64,000 nucleotides of DNA from Zygnema cylindricum (GCA_037447655.1 JBBHKE010001133.1:175986-239985); one strand, 5' to 3'. Numbered from the stretch's first letter, positions 21,503 through 32,777 are shown. Notes: generated by a model from the letters alone, not told the origin. Translations and numbers: made by a program.

Positions 21503-22173
21503 TTAGGGTGGACTTCCATTATGCGTCTCAGTAATTGTACGGAAAATATTACTGAAGGGCGTGCCTTCAATTAGGTCGCGTCTGGAGATCACTTTCTATT
21601 TGCGTGGCTTATTCTGGTTGGTAACACGTAGGTTAATATTCGATGCTTAAAATCTTGAAAGAATCTTCGAACGCAATGTCAGAATGCAATATCTGTACGA
21701 TCGAAGGTAATATCTGAACCAGCGGAGGTAATTAATGACTCGTACACAGCGCATTAAATGGACTACCCAAAATTTCAAAACGCAGCGGCAAACTTTGATG
21801 GTGGGAGCGTGACGAGATAATTTTGACAGATTCGCAGCAACCCAAGGCACGTGGCCCTTGCGACGTGTACGCACATATGCGCGCGCCCATCGTGGATGTT
21901 TTTTCCCTTTTCCACGCGGCCCATTTTTACACGTTCTGTATTCGAGAACTGTCCTCCCTGTGCACGGTCTTAACAAACTGTAGGGTTGGTGACGTGGCGT
22001 CACGGATAAATAGTGTAATTAAATCCGACGGTCCTAATTTACGCCTACAACCTTGGACAATTTTCTGTAATGTTGTTTTTGTTGAAAAAAAACATTTTCT
22101 GTACGAACTTGTACGAAACGGTACGGCCGTCAGTAAAAAACCCCACTTTTTCACTAATGGAAGTCCACCCTTA
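21503..22173. mobile_element. MITE-like element with TTAGGGTG termini
   Basis: A 671-bp non-coding element has 18-bp inverted ends: 'ttagggtggacttccatta' on the left and 'taatggaagtccaccctta' on the right. Its right half, with 'ttctgtaatgttgtttttg' and 'ctgtacgaacttgtacgaaa', resembles the element at 28456-29128, whose ends start 'ttagggtatgg'. Both therefore belong to one superfamily. The target duplication is unclear. Confidence 0.82.
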
Positions 22174-23276
22174 TACACTTTCTGGTGACAAGTCAATTGA
22201 CCCTATTTCTAAATGCAGGAGTTCCCCTATTTATTAGTATGCTGATAAGGTAATCACACTATTGAAGTTCTACCCTCGTTTTGAGAGCAAATTGTACAAT
22301 TCTTACATGTTTTTGGGTTAATTTATGTATGGCTTGCCCTAAAGCTGTACTATTTTATCCTCAACCTAAGGGTAGCTTTCTTCAATGTATTGACCCTTAA
22401 AAAAAAAAAAAAAAAAAACAATTGTACACATTGATATTGTTTTATCAGAGACTTAACTCACAGGTACTTGGACAATTGTGTGTATTTGTAGTATTGCTCG
22501 AGTGTAATGTGAGCAATGGGATTGCATTTGATTTCACACATTTCTTTCTTAAATCAAACTCAAATTAAATGAAGGCTTACATACAATGATCTACTTTATA
22601 TCAACTTGTACTATTTTGCTGGTTGACAGAGCATTTACTATTCCAGTTCGAAATATATATCAGATTGAATTAAAAAGCGCGATGTTTAAGGGTAGAAAAG
22701 AAAAAGAAAAAAAAAATGGGGGTGGCATTCCATTACAGAACATTTGTAAATTCTACAATTGTAGGTTTCTGTTTCAGTGACCGTAGTTCAATTCTGGACA
22801 GTTTTTGTTACATGATTAAAGAAACATGAAACCTGTAAGAAAACGATTTCTACAGGTGTCACGCAAATAACCACTATTATTTTCATTTAATGACAGATGT
22901 ATGCTCATAGTAACACTACTAATTTTACTCACAACGTTGCATGACTTGGTCTGGTCCATATTTGAAAAGAACAGGTTCTATGATATGTGTGTTTTGTGCT
23001 AACAAAACAACTCACATTACAATAAGTGCTCATGTTCATATAGTACGCTCATATGATATGCATACTATTTTTTGTACACCGTGCACACCCCATATTTCTG
23101 AATGATGATGTGATACTGTATGGACTTTGTGGATATAGTGCCAGAAAACATGTCGTATGCATGTTATATGGGCCTATTTCGCAGATTAATACTGTGGTAT
23201 GTCACCCAACCATGTTGACCTTTGAGGCTTATCAGAAAAAAAAAACACACAATATGGAATGACTGTCGTCTTCATC
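22174..23276. other. Intergenic AT-rich DNA
   Basis: I see a poly(A) run near 22399 and no supported gene or repeat family in this stretch. Confidence 0.5.
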
Positions 23277-23420
23277 TCGCTCTCCCTCTCGGTCTCCCTC
23301 TCGGTCTCCCTCTCCCTCTCGCTCTCCCTCTCCCTCTCACTTCCCTACCCCTCTCTCCCTCCACTTGCCCCTCCCCCATCGTCTCCCCCTTTCTTCCCCC
23401 TCCCCCTCCCTCACCCTTTT
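23277..23420. repeat. CT-rich simple repeat
   Basis: A pyrimidine tract is made of 'ctctccctctcggtctcc' type motifs followed by C-rich CCCCTCC runs. It produces Leu/Ser/Pro frames that are not genes. Confidence 0.85.
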
Positions 23421-23523
23421 ACTGACATGTTGTCAGGACAGGGTGTGAGTCAATGTGGAAACAAATTGCTTCATAACATATTACCGTACGTATATAGAAT
23501 TACATATTACATTTAATATATAT

Positions 23524-23820
23524 CATAGTTCAAAAGTAATCGTTTATATGGTAGGCTTTTGGTCGGCGCCTTTATCGTAAGTTGTGTTATGGGCTTTTCA
23601 TGTGATCTTCTACTTTGATCAGCGACCGTCTGATCGTCCGAATCTGACGGTGTAAATAAAATTTTTTGGTCCGAATGTTTTGTTTGGTCCAATTTTTGGT
23701 CCGAATGTTTTAATTGGTCCGAATAGGTCCGAATACAATATGGGTCTTAGGGTCATATTGTATGTTTTACATACAATAGGCATATTGTATGGGCCTACTT
23801 TCACCTACTTTTGAACTATA
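23524..23820. mobile_element. MITE, family 4 (ATAGTTCAAAAGTA ends)
   Basis: The ends 'catagttcaaaagtaatcg' and 'cacctacttttgaactata' are inverted repeats, with a second subterminal match of 'ggtaggctttt' to the right-end 'gggcctac'. Internal landmarks 'gggcttttcatgtgatctt' and 'gaccgtctgatcgtccgaat' recur at 30784-31207 and, reversed, at 60890-61115. The right half carries 'tggtccgaatgtttt' direct repeats. Confidence 0.82.
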
Positions 23821-24104
23821 TATACACACCCTATAATAATATGCGACGGTTTAAACCGAAAAGAAAAAATGGCACAAAAAAACAAACAAATGATACGAAA
23901 AATGAAAAACTATTACTATATCCACAGTATGTATTCCCTCACACGAAACCCCATTTAAAAATAAAAGACTAGGGACAAAAACAGTAAAAAACTCCATAGA
24001 CACGTAATAATACGCTTTTCTTACAACTCGTACACATATACAGATTTCTATTTTTTACACGAAAAGATAATCAATACCAACTTTCGCTTCCTATCTTCTG
24101 CACT

Positions 24105-25045
24105 ACCCTCAGAAACCCTAACATCCCCAAAAACACTAATTAAAACTATAAAAAACCCTAAAAAACATTAAGAAACCCTACAAGAATCCTGGGAAACCCT
24201 AATAATCGGTAGCCCTGAAATTAGTTCTATGAGGGGCTTGCCTTCAAGGCAAGATCAATGGACCTGTCCAAAAAAACAAATGCCAGAGGACAAAAAAATA
24301 TAAACCTCTTCGCGGATTTTCCTTTGTTTTAAAATATTAAAAAAACCTAAAATACATACTCATCCTCCACTGTCACTTCCCTCCTCCCTCCTCCCTCCTC
24401 CCTCCTTTCCCCTCCTCCCTCCTTTCCCCTCCTCCCCCCTCCTCTCCGAGTCACCAAGTCTCCCGATCTTATTTCCAACTGCACAATTCGAATTTTCCGA
24501 ATCTGATTCGAATTTGTCACAAATGAGAGAAGAAAACGACAAAAAAGAGACGAAGAATGAGGCCACGAGATCAGGTTTTTGAAAAGGGTTTTCTAGGGTT
24601 TTTGAAGGGGTTTTTGAAACCACGAAGAATGAGAGCCACAAGATTAGGGTTTCCACAAACTTACAGAGTTTCCGTTTCCACATCCGTTTCAGTTTCCATT
24701 TTTCAGTTTCCGTTTCCGTTTTCCTCTTTGTTCACATTTCCATTTCCAACCTAAAAAGGTCCATTTTCCCTCTTCGTTCAAGCTTTTCCCGTCATTTATT
24801 CCTCTAAAAACCCCTAAAGAGCTTAAAAAACCGTAAAAAACCCTAGAAACCTACAAACCCTAAAAACCTCAAAAAACCCTGAAAAACCCTAAAAATACTA
24901 AAAAAACCCTAAAAATACTAAAAAAAGCCTAAAAAACCTTTCGAAACCTAAAACCCTAATACCCCCTAGAAACCTAAAAACCCTAAAAAACCTAGAAAAA
25001 CCCTGAAAAACCCTAAATACCCCTAAAAAACCCTAAAAACACCGG
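24105..25045. repeat. Telomere-box-like AACCCTAAAA repeats
   Basis: Many irregular copies of 'aaaaaaccctaaaaac' occur, most densely at 24780-25040. They resemble the plant telomere heptamer CCCTAAA but have variable A-runs and no perfect tandem array. The block ends at the 3' side of the NAA38-like gene. A separate run of 'ctccctcctcccctcct' lies at 24366-24445. Reading frames at 24360-24754 are products of these repeats. Confidence 0.75.
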
Positions 25046-25059
25046 AAAAGAGATTTTTC

Positions 25060-25443
25060 TCACGAAAGAAACTCTAACTCCTCGTCCGTACATACCTCCG
25101 CTTCACAAGAAACCCTATGCTTGGAGGGGATAAGGACAAGCCCTAAACCCCTCTGCTCCATAAAAGATTTGGAGGAGGAGAGAGAGGAACTCTTTTTCCC
25201 TCCCTCTTCTTCTTTACTAGAAGAAGAATTTCCTCCTATTGGAACTTTCCGTACAACTGTCGTATCATGGAGAATGATATTTCCGTATTTGTCAAGACAA
25301 TGGAGACGGCCGGTAAAAATTCTGCCGTCACTGACGGCGATTTTCAGTCGCCGGTAGAGGAGTTTGCGGACTTGACGGATCGAATCGCGAGGATCCGATT
25401 CTTGTACGGAATCGAAGTCGGTTGGATGGAGGTCGGATGCCAT
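25060..25443 (-). CDS. NAA38: LSM-domain protein, NatC auxiliary subunit-like (NAA38/LSMD1)
   Basis: This intronless 127-residue protein runs from ATG at 25443 to TGA at 25062-25060. Residues about 24-60 carry an Sm1-type motif ('LYRRLKIAVSDGRIFTGRL', then 'CLDKYGNIILHDT'), and residues about 95-115 an Sm2-type motif ('GLGLVLIPSKHRVSCEAEV'). The acidic tail ends 'DEELEFLS'. A Ser/Glu/Lys-rich loop lies between the Sm motifs. This arrangement fits the LSMD1/NAA38 family, small LSM proteins that act as an auxiliary subunit of the N-terminal acetyltransferase NatC. A different small LSM-domain protein cannot be excluded. The first 20 residues are acidic and non-conserved. Confidence 0.82.
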   Translation of the reverse strand: MASDLHPTDFDSVQESDPRDSIRQVRKLLYRRLKIAVSDGRIFTGRLHCLDKYGNIILHDTTVVRKVPIGGNSSSSKEEEGGKKSSSLSSSKSFMEQRGLGLVLIPSKHRVSCEAEVCTDEELEFLS

Positions 25444-25584
25444 GGCGGAATCAATTCTGAGTTTCTGATTGGTTCATGGATTCTAAATTTCTACTCGATG
25501 GGAGTACCAAGGATTTGGGAAAAAGATGATGTGGCTTTAGATTTTATTATTTTTATACAATAATGAATTTGTATATTCCGTACA

Positions 25585-25656
25585 GCGCCGGTAGTCCAAC
25601 GGTCAGGATAGATGCCTTCCAAGCATCAGACCCGGGTTCGACTCCCGGCCGGCGCA
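25585..25656 (+). tRNA. trnG-UCC: tRNA-Gly (anticodon TCC)
   Basis: The 72-nt sequence folds as a full cloverleaf. Acceptor GCGCCGG pairs with CCGGCGC, with discriminator A at 25656. The D arm contains 'tagtccaacggtcagga'. The anticodon stem GATGC/GCATC encloses loop CTTCCAA, giving TCC. The T arm is CCGGG-TTCGACT-CCCGG. The A-box and B-box are intact, CCA is not encoded and there is no intron. It is a nuclear glycine tRNA. Confidence 0.95.
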
Positions 25657-25969
25657 TGTTAAAAATTGATAAGTATGAAAGGACAAATTTCGTGATATCC
25701 TGTCAGAGAAAGGCCTGATTTCTGAATTGACTTTTTTTCGAGTCATGTATCTTTTTCAACATTGATTTGCGGCTTTGGAGTGTAACTGGAAGGTAGGGTC
25801 ATTCGTTGGCGGGTTTCAGCTGGGAAGCAAAGAGGCTCCAACTGGATAGAAACGTTATCGTGGGCCCTTTACTCATGTACACCTAAGAAGAGTGAAAAAT
25901 AAAAGGAGGCAAAAAAAAAATTGACTTGAAGTGTATCCGTAGAGATAATCTATGTGCAACTTATTTCTT

Positions 25970-26827
25970 ACCTATTTATAATCGATATGTACCTTCTTTT
26001 TACCCATCTATAGTCGGATATGTACCTTCTTTTCAACCATCTATAGTCGATATGTACCTTCTTTTCAACCATCTATAGTCGATATGTACCTTCTTTTCAA
26101 CCATCTATAGTCGATATGTACCTTCTTTTCAACCATCTATAGTCGGATATGTACCTTTTTTTTACCCATCTATAGTCGATATGTACCTTCTTTTCAACCA
26201 TCTATAGTCGGATATGTACCTTCTTTCAACCATCTATTCGGATGTACCTTCTTTTCACCATCTATAGTCGATATACCTTCTTTTCAACCATCTATAGTCG
26301 ATATGTACCTTCTTTTCAACCAATCTATAATTCGATATGTACCTTTTTTCAACCATCTATAGTCGATATGCCTTCTTATCAACCATCTATAGTCGGATAT
26401 GTACCTTCTTTTTACCCATCTATAGTCGATATGTACCTTCTTTCTACCCATCTATAATCGATATGTACCTTCTTTTCAACCATCTATAGTCGATATGTAC
26501 CTTCTTTCTACCCATCTATATTTGATATATAACTTCTTTTTACCCATCTATAGTCGATGTATAATTCTTTTTCCCTATCGATAATCTCTTATGTATCTTT
26601 TTTTACCTATCAATATGTACCTCCTTTCGATATGTAACTTCTATAGATATATACCTTCGATCGATGTGTACCTTCTGTCGATATGTATTTTTCACCTATC
26701 GATATGTACCTTTTACCATGTACTTTTTAGTTATCAATATGTACCTTTTACCTATCCGTATGTACCTTCCTTTTACATATCAATAATCGATATACAACTT
26801 TTTCGAACCTATCGATAATCTTTATGT
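25970..26827. repeat. 33-bp minisatellite, about 20 copies
   Basis: Copies of 'cgatatgtaccttcttttca' plus 'accatctatagt' run head to tail from about 25980 to 26570. They then become degenerate to 26827 as shorter 'cgatatgtacctt' units. The array is split by a MITE at 26829 and resumes at 27366-27530. It produces spurious Tyr/Ser/Phe-rich frames. Confidence 0.92.
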
Positions 26828-26828
26828 A

Positions 26829-27365
26829 CACCGCGAATCGTAATTAGAGTAAAGAAATAATTAGATTAAAAATATGAAAGAAAATAATTAGAGTTATTAA
26901 TTCTAATTTGGGTAATCAACCCTTAAAAAAAAAAAACTCTAATTTATCAATAACTCTAATTTAGGTTTCTTATCGTAAGAATTATCCTCGCTGAATATCT
27001 CTACTGTAAATTAGGTATACGTACATAATATGACAAAACGTACAGTTTTGCGTCATTATGAAGTTTGCACTACGCCGTTTGTGAAAACGCAGTTACATGA
27101 TAACGACATGTATTAAATCATTTTTTGTACTTATTTAGTTAATAAAGTATTATTCTAGTTAATAAAGTACAATTTTGACGGTCAGACACCGACCGTACGC
27201 CACACTGTTTCAAACGGCACTATATAAGAATTATTAACGCTAATTAAAATGTACCTTAAATATTGTAAAGAAAAATTTAGAATTATGTACTCTATTTAAC
27301 GTGATAGAGTCAAAATTTAGGGTGACGCAATTAGCGTTCATAACTCTAATTACAATTCGCGGCGT
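26829..27365. mobile_element. MITE, family 2, inserted in the 33-bp minisatellite
   Basis: A 537-bp element has ends 'tacaccgcgaatcgtaatta' and 'taattacaattcgcggcgta'. Internal landmarks include 'gacaaaacgtacagttttgc', 'gcagttacatgataacg', 'gtacgccacact' and 'gatagagtcaaaattt'. Copies lie at 61370-61876 (inverted) and 62586-63093. It is non-coding. Minisatellite units flank it on both sides. Confidence 0.9.
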
Positions 27366-27535
27366 AGTTTATAGTTACTTACCAATAACCGATTTGTACC
27401 TTTCTTTGACCCATCGATAATCGATGTTTACCTTTTTTTATCCATTAATAATTGATATCTACCTTATTTTGACCTATCAATAATGTACCTTTTTTCGACC
27501 TATAGATAACAATATTTCAATTAGATATCGGAAGG
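27366..27535. repeat. Continuation of the 33-bp minisatellite
   Basis: Degenerate units of the type 'accgatttgtacctttcttt' and 'cgataatcgatgtttacctt' continue the array interrupted by the MITE. Confidence 0.7.
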
Positions 27536-28455
27536 AACTTATTTTGATATTGTACGAGTACAACGGCTTGGTATGCTGAAAAAATAATACCTCGACAACT
27601 GATTTGACTTTTAGAGATTTTGATTGGGTTTCATTCGTTTTAGTGCCCTCATACCCTTTCTACATAATGTCTTTATCCTAAAATAATGATTTTTACTTAT
27701 TACATGATAGATTTGTCATTGCAAACATAAAAAATTATTATAAACATTAGAAACTAGAACCAACTTTTAAACCCGACTACATTGATTATAGTTTCTCATT
27801 ATTGTGCTTCATAGATGTTGTCTCATACAAAAGATGACAAAAACCACAAATCAGTACCATGTGTACATTCACTAAATAAGATTATCACGTAAGTAAAAGA
27901 CCAAAAAATATATATCTCTCAGTATCAAAGTAAGGTACATCTACATGCATGTACAAAGATTGCTCAAAGTTTTATGTGAGAATAAATTTCAAAAAGGAAA
28001 GAATTTCTTTGTCATTTCTTCCTAAAATTTTGGTCCTTCACTTTTAGTCTTGTAAACGTTTTCGTACGTAAGTGTTGCCCAACATGGATTGGCTTTTGTT
28101 CTAGCCAACCGGATTGTGATACATGTTATGACGTACGATGGACTATAACAAGTATAATACAATATAGTATATAGTATAGTACAATATAGCATATTGCATT
28201 AGGGTATAGTACTACGATATATTTACATATATATCGGCGACAACATTTTTTTCCGTCCCCGGATGACATATTGGGCCCCTTTGCGGCTCGATAACCGGTA
28301 ATATTGGTTATCAGTACAGCAATATGAAATTTACCGTTACAAAACACTTTTGAATAGTGTGTTAAAAATATAATAAAATATTAGCCGGTAGTGAGCTAAA
28401 CAAGATGATTGTGAAAAGTATAGAAAATCAATTTCAGTGGCCATAGTTGTTAGAG
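27536..28455. other. Intergenic AT-rich DNA
   Basis: Short 'agtatagtacaatatagcat' runs occur near 28160, but there is no supported gene, RNA or repeat family. Confidence 0.5.
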
Positions 28456-29128
28456 TTAGGGTATGGTTACATCAAGAGGTCTCTGTAATAGTACAGACAG
28501 GAAAAATTTTGTATTACAGAGGCCTCGGTTACATCGCGTATCGTCTGTAAACAAGTTTTTACATACGTGTTCTAATTTGAGTGATTCCACATAAGTCGAC
28601 AATCAAATCTATAAAATCGTCAAAGATTTGGAAACCGACCATTTGCGTAAAATAATCCGTAATTGTGTATTACGTACGTGTACTTCACAAGTGTTTCGCG
28701 TCAATGTACCTCAGAGATCTACTTCACGCTGCTGAATTTCAGGAAAAAACCGTATTTCTTTTCGGCAAAAATTTTACGGTCACCCTGTCCGAAGGCACGT
28801 GACTTTGGGGACGTGTGAAAATTTTCATTTTTCATCGACGCACGTGTCTGACATCCAGGTGTAGCGATTTGACTGGTCCTGTATTGCTGAACCCACCTCG
28901 GTGAGGTGGGTTCACCAATACAAAGGCGTATGGAGCAATTGCTTCGCAGATGAAGACCAAAATGTAATCGGAAGGTCGACGTCTTCCCCTGGATACTTAG
29001 AGAATCTTAATTTTATTTTTTGTAATGTTGTTTTCAAGAAACTCACGGAAGTATTGTATGGCATGGTTCGGGAAAGTACAAAATTGTGTATTAAACCTCA
29101 CTTTTTGTTTGATGTAACCATACCCTTA
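28456..29128. mobile_element. MITE-like element with TTAGGGTATGG termini
   Basis: A 673-bp element has inverted ends 'ttagggtatggttacatcaa' and 'ttgatgtaaccataccctta' (one mismatch). A nested inverted repeat 'tgtaata...gacaggaaaaattttgta' lies inside the left end. Its right half resembles the element at 21503-22173. A GC-rich hairpin at about 28890-28915 ('aacccacctcggtgaggtggg') has perfectly complementary arms. It is non-coding. Confidence 0.82.
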
Positions 29129-29491
29129 AACATTAATAACTTCAATAATACTTTCCGGGCAGTCAAAGTACTTTCTTTTATCACTTTTACCCATTTTCAA
29201 TCGTGACATCACGATCGAAGGTAAAACCATTGCCGTTCGATTGTTTGCGTCGAAATAGAATCCTACGGTTGATTACAAAGGCTTTTTTTTGCCCGAAAAA
29301 TGTTAAATAACAAAAAGACAAAAACGACGGGCGGTGTACTGTTTGGTGTCAATTCGTACCAGGTTTATAGAACATTTGTACCTCTTTGTACTCGTTACGT
29401 AAATGATAATTCCAAGTTAAATATTGTTTTAACGTGAAATAAATATTTAAAGTTTTGAGTTAATTTTGTTTATGTAAGATAAAAAAAACAT

Positions 29492-29563
29492 GCGTCGGTA
29501 GTCCAACGGTCAGGATAGATGCCTTCCAAGAATCAGCCCCAAGTTCGACTCCCGGCCGGCGCA
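29492..29563 (+). pseudogene. Decayed tRNA-Gly(TCC) copy
   Basis: This 72-nt copy is about 90% identical by eye to the tRNA at 25585. The acceptor stem still pairs (GCGTCGG/CCGGCGC with one G-T). The anticodon stem has lost a pair (GATGC/GAATC), and the T stem is broken (CCAAG against CCCGG). The B-box keeps only AAGTTCGACTC. It is probably not functional. Confidence 0.88.
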
Positions 29564-29830
29564 TTCTGTATAATTTTTTTTTAATTTTTTAGTTATTGAA
29601 ATGTAATCTTGGCCGGTTACCAAACGTTACCAAACTTTTACATCACTTATATGCGGGTCATCAATGTGAGTGGAACAAAGGAGACTACAGAACCGTATTG
29701 AACAAACTGGAGGACCATAAATATTTGTAGGCTGTCACGTCAAACGTGGAAACAAACAAAAGCGGTTAAAGTTTGACATACTTTGTCTTTTCTGAAGTAA
29801 GAGTGTTAAAAAGTAATAACAAAATATTAC

Positions 29831-29932
29831 CCGGTCGTGATATGCCAGCCGGTCGTGATATGCTAGCCGGTTGTGATATGCTAGCCTGTCGTGATATGCT
29901 AGCCGGTCGTGATATGCTAGCCGGTCGTCGAG
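29831..29932. repeat. 18-bp tandem repeat, six copies
   Basis: The unit 'gccggtcgtgatatgcta' repeats about six times with one or two changes per copy. Because 18 is a multiple of 3, all frames stay open, giving hexapeptide repeats on both strands. I do not regard either frame as a gene. Confidence 0.88.
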
Positions 29933-30134
29933 GAAACAGGTCGATTTTGAAAAAGTCTAGAAAATCAACAGGTTTGTACCACTTTGTACCTTTCTTTATT
30001 TGTTGACGTAAACTCTCGCGCAAAAGTGAATATATTATTTTAACGTGAAATAGTTATTCCTAGCGTCGACGTGACCAAAAAACCATGCTAAATCTCGTTT
30101 GTCACAAAAAATCATTTACGTGGCATTGTGATAC

Positions 30135-30339
30135 TACACCGTCGATCGTATTTAGCGTGTTGAACACTAATTCGGCGCCCCTAAATTTTGACCCTTGAAC
30201 CTTAAATGGAATAAATGACGCTATTTAAGGACGTGGACCATAATCTGCCACGTTTCCTGACACTGAATTAGAATTAATGACGCTAATTTTTTCTTTTTCA
30301 ATAATAATTTATACACCTCAAATACGATCGACGGTGTAC
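30135..30339. mobile_element. MITE, family 3 (TACACCGTCGATCG ends)
   Basis: A 205-bp element has ends 'tacaccgtcgatcgtattta' and 'aaatacgatcgacggtgta'. Its core 'ctatttaaggacgtggacca' recurs at 62530, inside the truncated copy at 62438-62585. It is non-coding. Confidence 0.88.
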
Positions 30340-30783
30340 AGTACAGTAACGTACTATACACTATACGAAATTATTTAATATCATTGACACTTTTGTTCGC
30401 CCGTATCGAATATCGCAAGGACGTCCCCGATACGCATCATTAGAAGTTTACTGTGAATATTGCATTCGTATTATTTTACATGTTTCGTCGGAACCTTAGT
30501 ACTTGAAACTTAACGTCACCATGTACTTGAAACTTAGAGAATTTACTTTGTTTTTTAGGGCAGATCCGGCGAACACGATTTCGGGTGTCCCTATGTGTAC
30601 CAAACGAAGTTGTCACTTAAGGGCGTGACGATTGTATACATCAACAATGCCCGTGACGACTGTTGACAGTGTACAAGCTGTGATGACGCACGTTATTTTT
30701 TGTAACTGCTTGTGACGTCGCATGACTTTTGGTGACATTGTAGACGTACGGCCATCCAACCTGTGTCGTTTCACGGTTGAAGG

Positions 30784-31207
30784 CATAGTTCAAAAGTAGG
30801 CGTTTTTTGGTAGGCCTTTTGTAGGCCGCCTTTAGCATAAGTTGTGTTCTGAGTTTTCCATGTGATATTCTTAGATCGCTACTTTGATCAACGACCGTCC
30901 GATCGTCCGAATCTGACGATAGTCCTATCGTTAGTTGTGTTATGGGCTTTTCATGTGATCTTCTTAGATCGTTACTTTCATCAATGACCGTTAGATCGTC
31001 CAAATCTGGCGGTTTGAATAAAAAGTCACTCAAAACTCACAGAAAAATATTTTTTTGTCCGATTTTTTTTTCAAATTTAGACATGACGTTTAATTCTCTA
31101 TCGATCCATGTGCAACTCAACCTTGTTACTATTTTATTTCATTTTGCGGCCAATACAACATGGGTCTTAAGGCCATATTGTATGTTTTGCATACAATATG
31201 CATATTG
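30784..31207. mobile_element. MITE, family 4, right end missing
   Basis: The left end 'catagttcaaaagtaggcg' matches the element at 23524. Similarity continues to 'catacaatatgcatattgg' at 31207 and then stops. A segment of about 80-90 bp is tandemly duplicated inside it (30829-30915 and 30920-31005, each with 'catgtgat-ttcttagatcg'). The minus-strand frame across 30641-31033 follows this duplication and is not a gene. Confidence 0.75.
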
Positions 31208-31595
31208 GAAAAAGAACACATTTTACAGTTAAGTTTGACTCTAAGTGAGTCACGATTAGAAGATATCTTAATTAATCTACGTAACGCGACATATTATTGG
31301 ACGATCACAATTACACGTGGCCAATTCATTAACCATGGAAGCGTCATGCCTGCAAAACAACGATAATACACAAATCGTCTGTCCCTTTGGTCTCTTTTGT
31401 AAGAGAATTCCGTACATTCAATAACCTGCATCATTTTTCAATAATTACAACTCTTTCATAAAAAATTTTGCGGACAACTTTTTCAAATCCCCGCTTCGTT
31501 TTGAGTTTTTAAAAAGGTGAGATTTCAAATTTATACATTTTTTTTAACACAATTTTGCAATTTTGCAGTTTGATTTCAGTTTCCAGTTGAATATT
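31208..31595. other. Intergenic AT-rich DNA
   Basis: No gene or repeat was recognised between the truncated MITE and the retrotransposon block. Confidence 0.5.
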
Positions 31596-32777
31596 TGTCG
31601 AGCGTGCCTGAGTAACGTGAGGGAAGGGCCCACAACCCGGAGTCGTCGGCATCGAAGTTCTGCAAATAACCCCCAAATGCGAATGCTTCCAAGAATGATG
31701 ATCATGCCCACTGCTGCCCACATCCCTCCTATAGATATGCATGCAAAATAGGGATGACGCTAGGACATGGAATAGGGATGAGTGCAGGGGAAGGCGAAAA
31801 TGATCCCCTACCCCTTCCTTCCCCCCCCTTTGGCCGGGGAAATGGATTTGGGTCTCGGTTATCGGGCTAATATCCCAATTTCACTTTGAATGAGGAGGAA
31901 CAAGCTGAACTTCAAGCTTTGCGGAAGCTTAAAAGAAAGCAAGTGGCTAAGAGCGGGTCAGAAACTAGCTACGGGAGCAGACAAGAGGGTGTTCCTTTAC
32001 AATTGCATGAATTGTCAACAACCAGGCCATGGGTGGAAGCACTGCAGCCGGAAACTGAAAGCGGAGCTAGCACTAAAGCTGAAGAAATGGGAAAAGGAAC
32101 GTGCAAAGAGGAACCGAAAGCAACACAAAAGGCTCAAAGGAGAAAGAGGGGGAGAGAAAACAACGGTAACTAAGGATACTTACTGTCCAACTCCCCGGAA
32201 CGAAACCTCCTAGATGTCCCAAGCTCGGTTGCGGCAAATCAAACATCAAAAGTTTGATGACGCTCAAATCTCCAACGAGATCCGGAGCAAATATACCACC
32301 GTGGGCCCCAAGTGTGAAGCTTGAGGTTTCCTAGACACAAGAAAGGGCAATGTTTCCGGAAGAATGGAGTTCCTAAAGAAATGATGCAATTTGCTTTGTT
32401 AACTGGAGAGGGGGAAGCGGCCGTTAACCCTCTCCCCCTTCAACTTCTTTACCATTGGTGACGCCAAGTTCTGTCCATGACAGAGAGACTTGAGTGGGCA
32501 TCAGCTGCTCCGGCAAAGATTATGCCGGAGATCATCATACAAGAACAAAGTCAGCAACTGGCCGCAATTATTGCAGAGTTAGCTGCCCTCCGCCTGGGGT
32601 CTTCTTCTCGGTCTGCTCCTGTAACAGCAGCACAACGACTCCAAAAGCACAAACAAGAGTTGTTACAAAAGCTCGCGGAGCTTGAGCTTCACGGCTCAGC
32701 GGGTGCCAATGATGACGACTTAATGGGTTAGGATTTAAAACCCCCAAATGCCCACCATGCACGAACTTTCCTGTCCG
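31596..32777. repeat. Gypsy LTR plus gag-like segment, direct repeat copy 1
   Basis: This unit and 34186-35367 are direct repeats offset by 2,590 bp. Bases 31596-31883 (TG...CA, 288 bp) are LTR-like. They match, inverted, the LTR at 42979-43223, which follows a polypurine tract, so the LTR here probably points to the minus strand. Bases 31884-32777 hold plus-strand gag pieces: a zinc knuckle CMNCQQPGHGWKHC (frame 31890-32213) and an Ala/Gln/Leu-rich frame (32477-32731). The first 100 bp differ from the other copy at more than ten sites; the remaining 1,084 bp show no difference I can see. Confidence 0.7.

Noticed and set aside
24360-24754. Reading frames of 107 and 65 codons on opposite strands
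   Set aside because: Both derive from CCTCC-type and TTTCC-type simple repeats, and neither resembles a protein family.
25970-26827. CRISPR-like direct repeats of about 33 bp
   Set aside because: Units are contiguous with no unique spacers, drift progressively, and lie in a nuclear plant-type genome. It is a minisatellite.
30641-31033. 130-codon minus-strand frame with internal repeat
   Set aside because: It lies across a family 4 MITE, and its peptide repeat mirrors the 85-bp DNA duplication inside that element.
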